A DNA stretch of 61,043 nucleotides from Cytophagia bacterium. Its GTDB lineage: Bacteria > Bacteroidota > Bacteroidia > Cytophagales > Spirosomataceae. Location: NCBI GenBank assembly GCA_004293645.1, contig REAB01000070.1:1-61043 (forward strand). Reading direction: 5' to 3'. The position numbers and the translations under genes were made by a program. Under the pieces are notes generated by a model. That model was not told the origin of the DNA. It searched no databases and saw only the letters and a list, made by a program, of their open reading frames with translations. Shown here one piece after another: positions 8,629 to 16,994 of the stretch (position 1 is its first letter; every line of letters begins with the position of its first letter).

Positions 8629-9369
8629 ATGTATAAAAACCAGAAAGTAGTGGTGGTGATGCCCGCGTACAAAGCATCAATGACGCTCGAAAAAACGTAC
8701 CAAGAAATCCCTTTCGACTTGGTGGACGAAGTGATTTTGGTGGACGATGCCAGCCCCGACAATACCGTGGAAGTAGCCAAAAAATTGGGCATCCGCCATG
8801 TCATTCGCCACGACCAAAACAAAGGCTATGGCGGCAACCAAAAAACGTGCTACGGCAAAGCCTTAGAACTCAAAGGAGATATTGTCATTATGCTGCACCC
8901 CGATTATCAATATACCCCGCTGCTGCTTACGGCCATGATTTCGATTATTGGCAACGGACTGTATCCAGTGGTGTTTGGGTCGAGAATATTGGGCAAAGGT
9001 GCTTTGAAAGGCGGAATGCCGCTCTATAAATACGTAGCCAACCGTTTTTTGACGCTGGCCCAAAATATTTTGATGAGCCAAAAACTGTCAGAATACCACA
9101 CGGGCTATCGCGCTTTTTCGGGCGAGGTGTTGCGTACTGTACCTTTTCAAAAGTGCGACGATGATTTTGTGTTTGACAACGAAATGATAGCCCAGATTTT
9201 TTGGAAAGGCTACGACATCGCCGAAGTAACTTGCCCCACCAAATATTTTGACGAAGCCTCTTCCATCAATTTTCAGCGCAGCCTCAAATACGGTCTCGGT
9301 GTGTTGCGGGTTTCGGGGCGTTATTGCCTGGCCAAATTAGGCATTTGGAAATGGGCTTTGTTGGAGTAG
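8629..9369 (+). CDS. Family 2 glycosyltransferase (polyprenyl-phosphate sugar transferase type)
   Basis: This 246-residue cytoplasmic GT-A enzyme resembles dolichyl-phosphate mannosyltransferase-type proteins. The nucleotide-binding N-terminus VVVVMPAYKASMTLEKTYQE is followed by the DDASPDN motif. HPDYQYTP contains the second acidic (DxD-like) site, and FDNEMIAQ supplies the usual late acidic residues. There is no C-terminal membrane segment, unlike many GtrB-type enzymes. Such enzymes load a sugar onto a lipid phosphate or act in glycan assembly; the acceptor is unknown. It stands alone on its strand downstream of the IS, with its own strong promoter. Confidence 0.85.
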   Translation: MYKNQKVVVVMPAYKASMTLEKTYQEIPFDLVDEVILVDDASPDNTVEVAKKLGIRHVIRHDQNKGYGGNQKTCYGKALELKGDIVIMLHPDYQYTPLLLTAMISIIGNGLYPVVFGSRILGKGALKGGMPLYKYVANRFLTLAQNILMSQKLSEYHTGYRAFSGEVLRTVPFQKCDDDFVFDNEMIAQIFWKGYDIAEVTCPTKYFDEASSINFQRSLKYGLGVLRVSGRYCLAKLGIWKWALLE

Positions 9370-9471
9370 GGGTAAGGTTTTATGGTGTATGGTTTTATAG
9401 TGCTAAATTTGAATGGCTACTGACCACACGAGCAGCCCCCATTGACCATTGACCGCTGACCTTTGACCCGA

Positions 9472-10122
9472 CTAAGCGTCGCGCCAGCGAATGGCGCAGC
9501 CTACTGCTTTGGTAGTTGTAACCACCACGGGCTTACCCGTTGAGAGGTTGTTTACGGCATCTTCCACGTAGCGTTTGGTTACGCCGCTGGCATCTTGGGC
9601 GTTGTCGTCTATGGTGCCGATGTATTGCACCGTAAATTTGCTACCCTCGTTTTTGAGTATATAAACGTGTGGCGTGCGCGTAGCACCAAAGGCTTTGGCT
9701 ACGGCTTGGCTTTCGTCAAACAAATAAGGAAACGAGTAGTTTTTGTCTTTGGCCCTAATTTTCATGTTTTCAAACGAGTCTTCTTCGTAAGTAGTTACGT
9801 CGTTTGAGTTGATGGCCACTACTGGATAACCCAACCCTGCGTATTTTTTGTCCAACGCCAACACGCGGTCTTCGTAGGCTTTGGCAAAAGGGCAATGGTT
9901 GCACGTAAACACCACAATAACTCCTTTTTGGGTTTTAAAATCGGCCAGCGACACGGTGTTGCCGTCCACCGATTTGAGCTGAAAACCAGCTACGGTTGCC
10001 CCTACTTCATAACCCGCCGAGGAAGCTTCGGCGTTTTTTTGTTTAAAGAAAAGCGTTGCCGCCGTGCCCAACGCCAAAACGGCAACCAGTGCGATTCCAA
10101 ATTTCTTTTTCATGTTTTTCAT
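9472..10122 (-). CDS. Exported thioredoxin-fold redoxin (AhpC/TSA-like)
   Basis: This 216-residue protein has an N-terminal signal anchor (KKKFGIALVAVLALGTAAT) and a thioredoxin-fold domain from about residue 38. The redox motif is C74-N-H-C77 in FTCNHCPFAKAYEDR, and a cis-Pro region lies in ATRTPHVYIL. This CNHCPFA type is common in periplasmic thioredoxin-family proteins annotated as redoxins. The TlpA-like gene on the same strand ends 35 bases upstream, so the pair is probably an operon for extracytoplasmic thiol chemistry or peroxide handling. The first Met (10122) is used; the fourth residue (MKKKF) is an equally good start. Confidence 0.85.
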   Translation of the reverse strand: MKNMKKKFGIALVAVLALGTAATLFFKQKNAEASSAGYEVGATVAGFQLKSVDGNTVSLADFKTQKGVIVVFTCNHCPFAKAYEDRVLALDKKYAGLGYPVVAINSNDVTTYEEDSFENMKIRAKDKNYSFPYLFDESQAVAKAFGATRTPHVYILKNEGSKFTVQYIGTIDDNAQDASGVTKRYVEDAVNNLSTGKPVVVTTTKAVGCAIRWRDA

Positions 10123-10157
10123 TTGATTTGTGATTTAGACGAATTGCAAAAAAATAG

Positions 10158-10637
10158 TTACAAAAAATCCCGTAATTCTTTTTCGAGTTGATTGAATTCC
10201 AATGGTTGCTCAAAAAATATGCGTTTGCGTTTTTTGTTGTTCAATATCAACGTAGCTGGAATGGCCCCCGACCAGCGTTGGCTCACTTTGTTAATCCAAC
10301 TGTCGTAGTCGGGTTCGTTGAGCAACCACACGGGGTTGGCAATTTGCCAACGCGCCACAAACGGCAAAACCCGCGTTACCATATCTTTTGCAAAATCCAT
10401 GCTAACCAACAAAACCCTAACTTTTTGTCCTGCATATTGTTGATTGATTTGCTCAAAAACGGGCAGTTCGACTACGCACGGCTTGCACCAAGTAGCCCAA
10501 AAATTGATGATGTAAGTGGTGTCTGAGGGCTGCGTTAAAAGCTGTTGCAGACGGCCAAATTGCACCAATTCTACTCGTTGAGCGTTGGTTTTAATTGACA
10601 TAATGAACAAAACACTAACTACAAATAGGGTCTTCAT
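10158..10637 (-). CDS. TlpA-family exported thiol-disulfide reductase
   Basis: This 159-residue protein has signal peptide MKTLFVVSVLFIMSIKTNAQ and a thioredoxin domain with active site W-C51-K-P-C54 in FWATWCKPCVVELPVFEQ. The following VLLVSMDF and the late IPATLIL (cis-Pro) are typical of TlpA/ResA proteins. These keep periplasmic cysteines reduced, for example for cytochrome c maturation, but the partner is unknown here. It precedes the redoxin gene in the direction of transcription. The sequence after the cis-Pro is short compared with larger TlpA proteins. Confidence 0.88.
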   Translation of the reverse strand: MKTLFVVSVLFIMSIKTNAQRVELVQFGRLQQLLTQPSDTTYIINFWATWCKPCVVELPVFEQINQQYAGQKVRVLLVSMDFAKDMVTRVLPFVARWQIANPVWLLNEPDYDSWINKVSQRWSGAIPATLILNNKKRKRIFFEQPLEFNQLEKELRDFL

Positions 10638-10725
10638 ATTAGGTTAAACGACTGATTGCAAGATAAAATTACAAATCTTGCCGATTACATCATAACTTTC
10701 GGCCAGTTTTTACAATTTACGTTCC

Positions 10726-10733
10726 TAACTTTG
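10726..10733 (+). promoter_or_regulatory. -7 promoter element of accC
   Basis: TAACTTTG matches TAnnTTTG and lies 22 bases before the ATG at 10756. No clear -33 TTTG is present at the expected distance. Confidence 0.45.
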
Positions 10734-10755
10734 TTGAAAAATACGACCTAAGCCA

Positions 10756-12249
10756 ATGTCTCCAATCAAAAAATTGCTTATTGCCAACCGGGGCGAAATA
10801 GCCCTGCGCATCATGCGCACCTGCCGCGAAATGGGTATTAAAACCGTCGCGGTTTTTAGCGAAGCCGACCGCCACGCACTGCACGTGCGCTACGCCGACG
10901 AAGCCGTGTGTATTGGCCCAGCGGCCTCGTCGGAGTCGTATTTGCGGGGCGATAAAATCATTGAAGTTTGCAAAAAACTAAACGTAGATGCCATTCACCC
11001 TGGCTACGGGTTTTTGTCAGAAAATGCCAAATTTTCGCAGGCAGTCAAAGATGCGGGGCTGATTTTCGTAGGGCCGTCGGCGCATAGTATTGAGATAATG
11101 GGCGACAAACTCTCGGCCAAACGCGCCGCCGCTCGTTACAATATTCCGATGGTGCCTGGCACGCCCGATGCCGTAACCGACCGTGCCGAAGCCAAGGTAA
11201 TTGCCAGCCAAATTGGCTACCCCATTTTGATAAAAGCGAGCGCGGGCGGCGGCGGAAAGGGAATGCGAATTGTAGAAAACGAGGCCGAATTTGACGAGCA
11301 AATGGAACGCGCCGTGAGCGAGGCTATCTCGTCGTTTGGCGACGGGGCGGTGTTTGTAGAAAAATACGTAGCCTCGCCGCGCCACATCGAAATCCAGCTT
11401 TTGGCCGACCAGCAGGGCAACACCATCTATCTTTTTGAACGCGAATGTTCGGTGCAACGCCGCCACCAAAAAGTGGTAGAAGAAGCCCCGTCGTCGTGCC
11501 TTACGCCGCAAATTAGGGCCGCCATGGGCGAATGTGCCGTAAACGTGGCGCGGTCGTGCGGGTATTATGGCGCGGGTACGGTAGAGTTTATTGTAGATGA
11601 TAAACTGGACTTTTATTTTTTGGAAATGAATACCCGATTGCAGGTAGAACACCCTGTTTCTGAGATGATTACGGGTGTTGATTTGGTGCGCCAAATGATT
11701 TACGTAGCCGAAGGGCGCACGCTCGAAATCAAGCAAGAAGACCTTCAAATAAACGGCCACGCCGTGGAAGTGAGGGTGTATGCCGAAGACCCCGCCAACA
11801 ATTTTTTGCCCGACGTGGGTACGCTACAAACCTACGTGCGTCCGCAAGGCAATGGTGTGCGCGTGGACGATGGCTTTGAGCAGGGCATGGCCATTCCGAT
11901 TTACTACGACCCCATGATTGCCAAGCTCATTACGCACGCCGCTACTCGCCAAGAAGCCATTGACAAGATGGTGCGGGCCATTGATGAGTACCAAATTACG
12001 GGGGTTCAAACTACGCTGGGTTTTTGCCGCTTTGTGCTGCAACATGAGGCGTTTACGTCGGGGCAATTTGATACGCATTTTGTGAAGCACTATTTTACGC
12101 CAGCGGTACTCAAAGGCCAAACCAACGAAACTGAGGAAAAAATAGTGGCCGCTTTGGTGGGGCATTTGCTCCAAGAAACCAAAAAAACGAGCAACGCCTC
12201 CTCAACCATAACCGCGCAGAAAAGTAAATGGAAAGCCAATCGTTCTTAA
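10756..12249 (+). CDS. accC: Biotin carboxylase subunit of acyl-CoA carboxylase
   Basis: This 497-residue enzyme uses ATP and bicarbonate to carboxylate biotin. Order of parts: the biotin carboxylase N-domain ([19 protein letters not shown]), the ATP-grasp domain with the glycine-rich loop [15 protein letters not shown], the catalytic region [20 protein letters not shown], and the C-domain ([13 protein letters not shown]). It exceeds the usual roughly 450-residue AccC by about 45 residues, as a polar tail ending [16 protein letters not shown] with no biotinyl (MKM) motif. No accB, carboxyltransferase or other partner lies next to it, so it may serve acetyl-CoA or propionyl-CoA carboxylase. 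An alpha/beta hydrolase gene follows after 13 bases. Confidence 0.93.
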   Translation: MSPIKKLLIANRGEIALRIMRTCREMGIKTVAVFSEADRHALHVRYADEAVCIGPAASSESYLRGDKIIEVCKKLNVDAIHPGYGFLSENAKFSQAVKDAGLIFVGPSAHSIEIMGDKLSAKRAAARYNIPMVPGTPDAVTDRAEAKVIASQIGYPILIKASAGGGGKGMRIVENEAEFDEQMERAVSEAISSFGDGAVFVEKYVASPRHIEIQLLADQQGNTIYLFERECSVQRRHQKVVEEAPSSCLTPQIRAAMGECAVNVARSCGYYGAGTVEFIVDDKLDFYFLEMNTRLQVEHPVSEMITGVDLVRQMIYVAEGRTLEIKQEDLQINGHAVEVRVYAEDPANNFLPDVGTLQTYVRPQGNGVRVDDGFEQGMAIPIYYDPMIAKLITHAATRQEAIDKMVRAIDEYQITGVQTTLGFCRFVLQHEAFTSGQFDTHFVKHYFTPAVLKGQTNETEEKIVAALVGHLLQETKKTSNASSTITAQKSKWKANRS

Positions 12250-12262
12250 ACCCTTAAAAATC

Positions 12263-13069
12263 ATGCTAAAAACAACCGACGGACTTACTCTTTTTGCCCA
12301 AAATTACCTCATAGACACTCCCAAAGCCAGTATCTTGCTGGTACACGGCCTGGGCGAACACTGCTTGCGCTACGCCCACGTGGCGCGGGCTTTCAACGAC
12401 ATAGGCTTCAATGTGTATAGTTTTGACTTGCGCGGCCACGGGCAGTCGGAAGGCGAGCGGGCGTTTGTAACCGACGTGCAGCGTTATTGCGACGATGTAG
12501 AGGCGGTGTATCTGACTATTCCCAAAAACCTGCCGCTGTATATCTTGGGCCACAGCATGGGCGGCTTGATTACGCTCCAGTTTTTGCTCCAACAAAAACG
12601 CCCCGACGTGCGAGCGGCTATTTTTTCGGGCGCGGCCATCAAAGCGGGGGCTGATATTACGCCTTTCGTTATTTTTATTACCAAACTGCTGGCCCAATTT
12701 TTTCCGAAACTCCAAACTACCAAATTAGACCCCAAAAGTATCTCGCGCGACCCCGAAACCGTGCAACATTATCAGGGCGACCCGTTGATTTATCGCCAAG
12801 GAATAAAAACAGGTTTGGGTTTGGCTTTACTCAAAGCCATGGACGAAGCAACCGCCCGCTTTGAAGAGTTTGACTATCCGATGCTCGTTATGCACGGCGG
12901 GGCCGATAAAATTACCAACATCGAAGGCTCGAAGCAGTTGTACGAAAAAGCCAAAAGCACCTCAAAAACTTTGAAAATTTGGGACGGCGCCTATCACGAG
13001 ATTTTCAACGAAACCAACCGCACCGAAATTATTGATTTTATGACCAATTGGGCGCAAAAAACGCTATGA
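12263..13069 (+). CDS. Alpha/beta hydrolase, monoacylglycerol lipase-like
   Basis: This 268-residue serine hydrolase of the hydrolase-4/lysophospholipase type has oxyanion motif LLVHGLGEHC at 26-34, nucleophile S98 in LGHSMGG, a likely acid in MHGGADKITN and a catalytic His in DGAYHEIFNE near the end. VYSFDLRGHGQSEGER is a hallmark of monoglyceride lipase-like enzymes. There is no signal peptide, so it acts in the cytoplasm on a lipid or acyl ester. It follows accC by 13 bases, and its stop overlaps the next gene's ATG (ATGA), which points to a three-gene operon. Confidence 0.88.
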   Translation: MLKTTDGLTLFAQNYLIDTPKASILLVHGLGEHCLRYAHVARAFNDIGFNVYSFDLRGHGQSEGERAFVTDVQRYCDDVEAVYLTIPKNLPLYILGHSMGGLITLQFLLQQKRPDVRAAIFSGAAIKAGADITPFVIFITKLLAQFFPKLQTTKLDPKSISRDPETVQHYQGDPLIYRQGIKTGLGLALLKAMDEATARFEEFDYPMLVMHGGADKITNIEGSKQLYEKAKSTSKTLKIWDGAYHEIFNETNRTEIIDFMTNWAQKTL

Positions 13070-13605
13070 TAAATTTTAGAAAAGCTACCTACGACGACCA
13101 TCGCGCCATTGCCCAGTTGCACGCCCTAAGTTGGCAACGCACCTATCGGGGCATGCTCAAAGATGAGTTTCTGGACCAGCATGTGGAGCAAGAACGCTTG
13201 GAAGCGTGGCAAGAACGCCTGAGCCAAGCAGACGAAAACCGTTTGGTTTGGCTGGCCGAAAAAGAAAACGAGTTGGTGGGTTTTGTTTGTGTTTTTGCCA
13301 ACCACGACCCTATTTTCGGGGCTTTTATTGACAATCTACACGTACACCCCGACTTAAAACGGCAGGGTATTGGTGCCAAACTCATTCACGAGGCCGCTGC
13401 TTGGGCGTGCGCACAAACAGCTCATACGCCACTGTATTTGTGGGTACTCGAAAAAAACCACAATGCCCGTCAGTTTTATGAGCAGATAGGGGCAGTTAAT
13501 CACGAAAGTCTGATTCTTAATGCTGTTTATGTGGCAAACACCGTCGAACTGCGCTATGTCTGGGAAAATGCGGAGACGATTGTGCATTTGGCCGCAAAGA
13601 TTTGA
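13066..13605 (+). CDS. GNAT family N-acetyltransferase
   Basis: This 179-residue protein has the GNAT fold: INFRKATYDDHRAIAQLHALSW at the start, acetyl-CoA loop DLKRQGIGAKLIHEA (RxxGxG type), and the C-terminal VLEKNHNARQFYEQIGAV. The start at 13066 is preferred over an in-frame ATG at 13048 because it overlaps the hydrolase stop as ATGA and begins at the domain. The substrate is unknown. A bidirectional hairpin terminator lies 29 bases downstream. Confidence 0.87.
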   Translation: MINFRKATYDDHRAIAQLHALSWQRTYRGMLKDEFLDQHVEQERLEAWQERLSQADENRLVWLAEKENELVGFVCVFANHDPIFGAFIDNLHVHPDLKRQGIGAKLIHEAAAWACAQTAHTPLYLWVLEKNHNARQFYEQIGAVNHESLILNAVYVANTVELRYVWENAETIVHLAAKI

Positions 13606-13633
13606 AATGAAAGTGGGGCAGTCCCAACAAAAA

Positions 13634-13662
13634 AGCCCTCGCGTGGTGCGAGGGCTTTTTTT
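13634..13662. terminator. Bidirectional rho-independent terminator
   Basis: A nine-base-pair stem (AGCCCTCGC / GCGAGGGCT) with a five-base loop is flanked by an A tract on the left and a T tract on the right. It sits between the acetyltransferase (+) and carB (-), whose genes converge here, and can serve both. Confidence 0.85.
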
Positions 13663-13722
13663 ATTGAAACTTGTTTTAGCCCCCTCCTTACGTCGGGGTG
13701 ACAAAAGTTGGCGTAACAAAAA

Positions 13723-16617
13723 TTAACGACTCAGATACAGGTTTCGTTCTGAATAGATTTTTTGAAAAAAATCGTCGGTGAGGTCGTCTATGAAATAAAT
13801 GCCTTCGCCCGTTGATTTCATCTCTGGCCCCAATTCTTTATTGACGTTCGGAAACTTATTGAACGAGAACACGGGAATTTTGATGGCGTAGCCTTTTTTA
13901 ACGGGGTTGAAATTAAAATCTTTTATTTTTTTGTCGCCCAGCATCAGTTTGGTGGCGTAGTTTACGTACGGTTCTTGGTATGCTTTGCAAATAAACGGCA
14001 CCGTGCGCGAGGCGCGGGGGTTGGCTTCGATGACATAGACCACGCCATTTTTGACGGCAAACTGCATATTAATCAAGCCTTTTACTTTCATGGCTTTGGC
14101 CACTTTGAGCGTAATCTCCTCAATCTGCCTGATTTCGTCCGCGCTCAAATCGAACGGTGGCAGCGTGGCGTGCGAGTCGCCCGAGTGAACACCCGCAGGC
14201 TCAATGTGCTCCATTACGCCAATAATATAGGCATCTTCGCCGTCGCAGATGGCATCAGATTCGGCTTCGATGGCGTTTTCTAAGTAGTGGTCGAGCAAGA
14301 TGGTATTGCCAGGAATATCGTTCAATATTTTGACAACTTGCTGCTCCAGTTCTTGCTCGTTTATCACAATTTTCATGCTTTGGCCGCCCAGTACGTAGCT
14401 GGGACGTACCAACAGCGGGAAGCCCAGTTTAGTGCCAATCTCGGCGGCGGCATCGGCGGTGCTCACGGTGTCAAACGGCGGGTACGGAATGTCTAAATCG
14501 CGCAAGAGTGCCGAGAAGCGGCCACGGTCTTCGGCCAAATCGAGGGTGTCAAAGCTACTACCAATAATTTTGATGCCGTATTGGTGTAATTTTTCGGCAA
14601 TTTTCAAAGCCGTTTGTCCACCCAACTGCACAATCACGCCTTCGGGTTTTTCGTGCATCACAATGGCGTGAACGTGTTCCCAAAAAACGGGTTCAAAGTA
14701 TAATTTATCTGAAATGTCAGGGTCGGTCGAAACCGTTTCGGGGTTACAGTTAATCATAATCGTCTCATAACCAGCTTCTTTGGCTGCCAAAACGCCATGC
14801 ACGCACGAGTAGTCGAACTCAATACCCTGCCCAATGCGGTTGGGGCCAGACCCCAGCACCACTACCTTTTTACGGTCAGAAACAATAGACTCATTGGCCC
14901 CCAACCGCACGGGCGGCCCCGCCCCGATGGGGGCTTCAATTACTCCCCCATCGGGGGCTGGGGGGCTGTTGAATGTTGAATAATAATACGGTGTTTTGGC
15001 TTCAAACTCGGCGGCGCAAGTATCCACGCATTTAAATACGCGCTTGATGTTGTGCGTTTGCCGAAACTTGTAAATGCGGCTTTCTTTTACGCCCAGCAAG
15101 TGCGCAATTTGGCGGTCAGCGTAGCCTTTTTGTTTGGCCGTCAATATCAAATTGGGCGAAATGTCTTCTAAGTCATATCGCTGAATTTCTTTTTCCAATT
15201 CCAACAATTCTTCAATTTGGTGCAAAAACCACGGGTCAATCTTGGTTAGATTTTGAATGGTTTTGAAAGAAAGCCCCGCCTTGAAGGCATCGTAAATATG
15301 AAACATTCGGTTCCAACTGGGGTGCGCCAAACTGTGCTTAATGGCCGCTACGTCGGTGAGTTCTTTGCCGTCGGCACCGAGGCCATTGCGCCGTATTTCG
15401 AGGCTTTGGCAGGCTTTTTGGAGCGCTTCTTGAAAATTCCGCCCAATGCCCATGGCCTCGCCCACCGATTTCATTTGCAAACCCAAGCTGCGGTCGGCCC
15501 CTGGAAACTTGTCAAAGTTCCAGCGTGGTACTTTCACAATTACGTAGTCAATGGTTGGTTCAAAAAAGGCCGACGTGCTGCCTGTGATGGGGTTGATGAG
15601 TTCGTCGAGGTTGAAGCCAATGGCCATTTTAGCCGAAATCTTGGCAATGGGGTAGCCCGTGGCTTTGGAAGCCAACGCCGACGACCGCGACACGCGCGGG
15701 TTGATTTCGATGACAATGATTTCGTCGGTTTCGGGATTGACCGAAAACTGAATGTTGCAACCACCCGCAAACTTACCGATGCCGTTCATGGTCAAAATGG
15801 CCAAATCGCGCATTTTTTGGTAGAGCGTGTCGGGTAGGGTCATGGCGGGTGCCACCGTAATGCTGTCGCCCGTGTGGATACCCATGGGGTCGAAGTTTTC
15901 TATCGAACACACAATAATGAGGTTGCCCAGTCCGTCGCGCAAAAGTTCCAGTTCGTATTCTTTCCAACCCATAATACTCTGTTCTACCAGTACTTCGTGC
16001 ACAGGCGAGGCTTGTAGGCCGTGCTGTAAAGCCCGTTCAAATTCTTCGGCAGTATTGACAAAGCCACCGCCCGTACCACCCAGCGTAAACGACGGGCGAA
16101 TAACCAACGGGAAACCAATTTCTTGGGCTATTTCTTTGCCTTCCAAAAACGACCGAGCCGTACGCCCTTTGCACACGCTAGCACCGAGTTCGAGCATTTT
16201 GAGGCGAAACTTCTCGCGGTCTTCGGTGGTTTCGATGGCCTTGATGTCCACGCCGATAATCTGCACATCGTATTTTTTCCAAATGCCTACTTTATCGCAG
16301 TCAATGGCCAAATTTAACGCCGTTTGGCCGCCCATGGTTGGCAAAACAGCGTGAATGGGGCGACCCATGGCACGGTGTTTTTCTAAAATCTCGACAATTG
16401 ATTTTTTTTCGAGGGGTTTTAGATAAACAAAATCTGCGTTCATGGGGTCGGTCATGATGGTAGCAGGATTGGAGTTAATCAGCGACACTTCGATGCCTTC
16501 TTCGCGCAGCGACCGTGCGGCTTGCGAGCCAGAGTAGTCAAATTCGCAGGCTTGACCAATAATAATGGGACCAGAACCAATAATGAGAACGGAATTAATG
16601 TTGGGATTTTTTGGCAT
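13723..16617 (-). CDS. carB: Carbamoyl-phosphate synthase large subunit with an in-frame palindromic insert
   Basis: CarB makes carbamoyl phosphate from bicarbonate, ammonia and two ATP for pyrimidines and arginine. The 964 residues show both ATP-grasp halves: VLIIGSGPIIIGQACEFDYS at the start with ATP loop GGTGGGFV, and VVVLGSGPNRIGQGIEFDYS beginning the second half with VLGGQSMKIV. The joining region around residues 550-574 carries an unusual stretch rich in Pro and Gly (NSPPAPDGGVIEAPIGAGPP), encoded by a copy of the GC-rich hairpin repeat. It replaces nothing obvious and keeps the frame. The C-terminus is shorter than the E. coli protein, lacking most of the MGS-like allosteric domain, a form common in Bacteroidota. 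carA is not adjacent. Confidence 0.95.
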   Translation of the reverse strand: MPKNPNINSVLIIGSGPIIIGQACEFDYSGSQAARSLREEGIEVSLINSNPATIMTDPMNADFVYLKPLEKKSIVEILEKHRAMGRPIHAVLPTMGGQTALNLAIDCDKVGIWKKYDVQIIGVDIKAIETTEDREKFRLKMLELGASVCKGRTARSFLEGKEIAQEIGFPLVIRPSFTLGGTGGGFVNTAEEFERALQHGLQASPVHEVLVEQSIMGWKEYELELLRDGLGNLIIVCSIENFDPMGIHTGDSITVAPAMTLPDTLYQKMRDLAILTMNGIGKFAGGCNIQFSVNPETDEIIVIEINPRVSRSSALASKATGYPIAKISAKMAIGFNLDELINPITGSTSAFFEPTIDYVIVKVPRWNFDKFPGADRSLGLQMKSVGEAMGIGRNFQEALQKACQSLEIRRNGLGADGKELTDVAAIKHSLAHPSWNRMFHIYDAFKAGLSFKTIQNLTKIDPWFLHQIEELLELEKEIQRYDLEDISPNLILTAKQKGYADRQIAHLLGVKESRIYKFRQTHNIKRVFKCVDTCAAEFEAKTPYYYSTFNSPPAPDGGVIEAPIGAGPPVRLGANESIVSDRKKVVVLGSGPNRIGQGIEFDYSCVHGVLAAKEAGYETIMINCNPETVSTDPDISDKLYFEPVFWEHVHAIVMHEKPEGVIVQLGGQTALKIAEKLHQYGIKIIGSSFDTLDLAEDRGRFSALLRDLDIPYPPFDTVSTADAAAEIGTKLGFPLLVRPSYVLGGQSMKIVINEQELEQQVVKILNDIPGNTILLDHYLENAIEAESDAICDGEDAYIIGVMEHIEPAGVHSGDSHATLPPFDLSADEIRQIEEITLKVAKAMKVKGLINMQFAVKNGVVYVIEANPRASRTVPFICKAYQEPYVNYATKLMLGDKKIKDFNFNPVKKGYAIKIPVFSFNKFPNVNKELGPEMKSTGEGIYFIDDLTDDFFQKIYSERNLYLSR
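14896..14970. repeat. GC-rich hairpin repeat inside carB
   Basis: The stretch contains CCCCGATGGGGG and CCCCCATCGGGGG hairpin units followed by GGGGGGCT, matching the intergenic repeat at 5168-5230 over a core of more than 20 bases. It adds about 25 codons in frame between the two CarB halves. The exact ends are set by comparing the flanking protein sequence with ordinary CarB, so they are approximate. Confidence 0.8.
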
Positions 16618-16994
16618 TGCTGAAAAGGTATGTGAGATATGAGTTTTGAGATATGATGTGGTCTATGATATTTGTTATCTGATATTTGACTTAACTTCTC
16701 ACTCGTTTAATAATTCATGGAATTTTAGGTAAAGTTCGTCCATTGTTTGCGGCTTTTTGTAATTGACCCACAAAATTGGGCAAAAATAACAGGTCGGGGG
16801 GTACTGACCTATCTTTATTTGAAAAAATATGGGCATCGGTGCAACCCGCTGCTTACTTTTAGCATCTGTCAAACAAACCATTCAACCTATCAACGGCGGT
16901 TTTTTGCCGCTTATGTATTGTAAGGTATCATGTATTGCATAGTACTGCTACCTTTGGGGCGTTTATCAGTAACAACACTTTTTTAATAACAGCC
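16618..16994. other. Intergenic region between divergent carB and the outer membrane receptor gene
   Basis: This 377-base divergent region starts with repeated ATATTTG/ATATGA-like AT-rich motifs (16630-16695) upstream of carB. A 60-codon minus-strand frame at 16699-16881 shows no recognisable features and is not called. TACCTTTG at 16949-16956 matches the TAnnTTTG -7 element for the rightward gene, 38 bases before its ATG. Confidence 0.5.

Noticed and set aside
13975..14283. Plus-strand frames within carB (also 15253-15837 and 15827-16354)
   Set aside because: Carbamoyl phosphate synthase is unmistakable on the minus strand; these are antisense shadows.
16699..16881. 60-codon minus-strand frame between carB and the receptor gene
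   Set aside because: No signal, domain or plausible translation start; the sequence is mostly AT-rich intergenic DNA.
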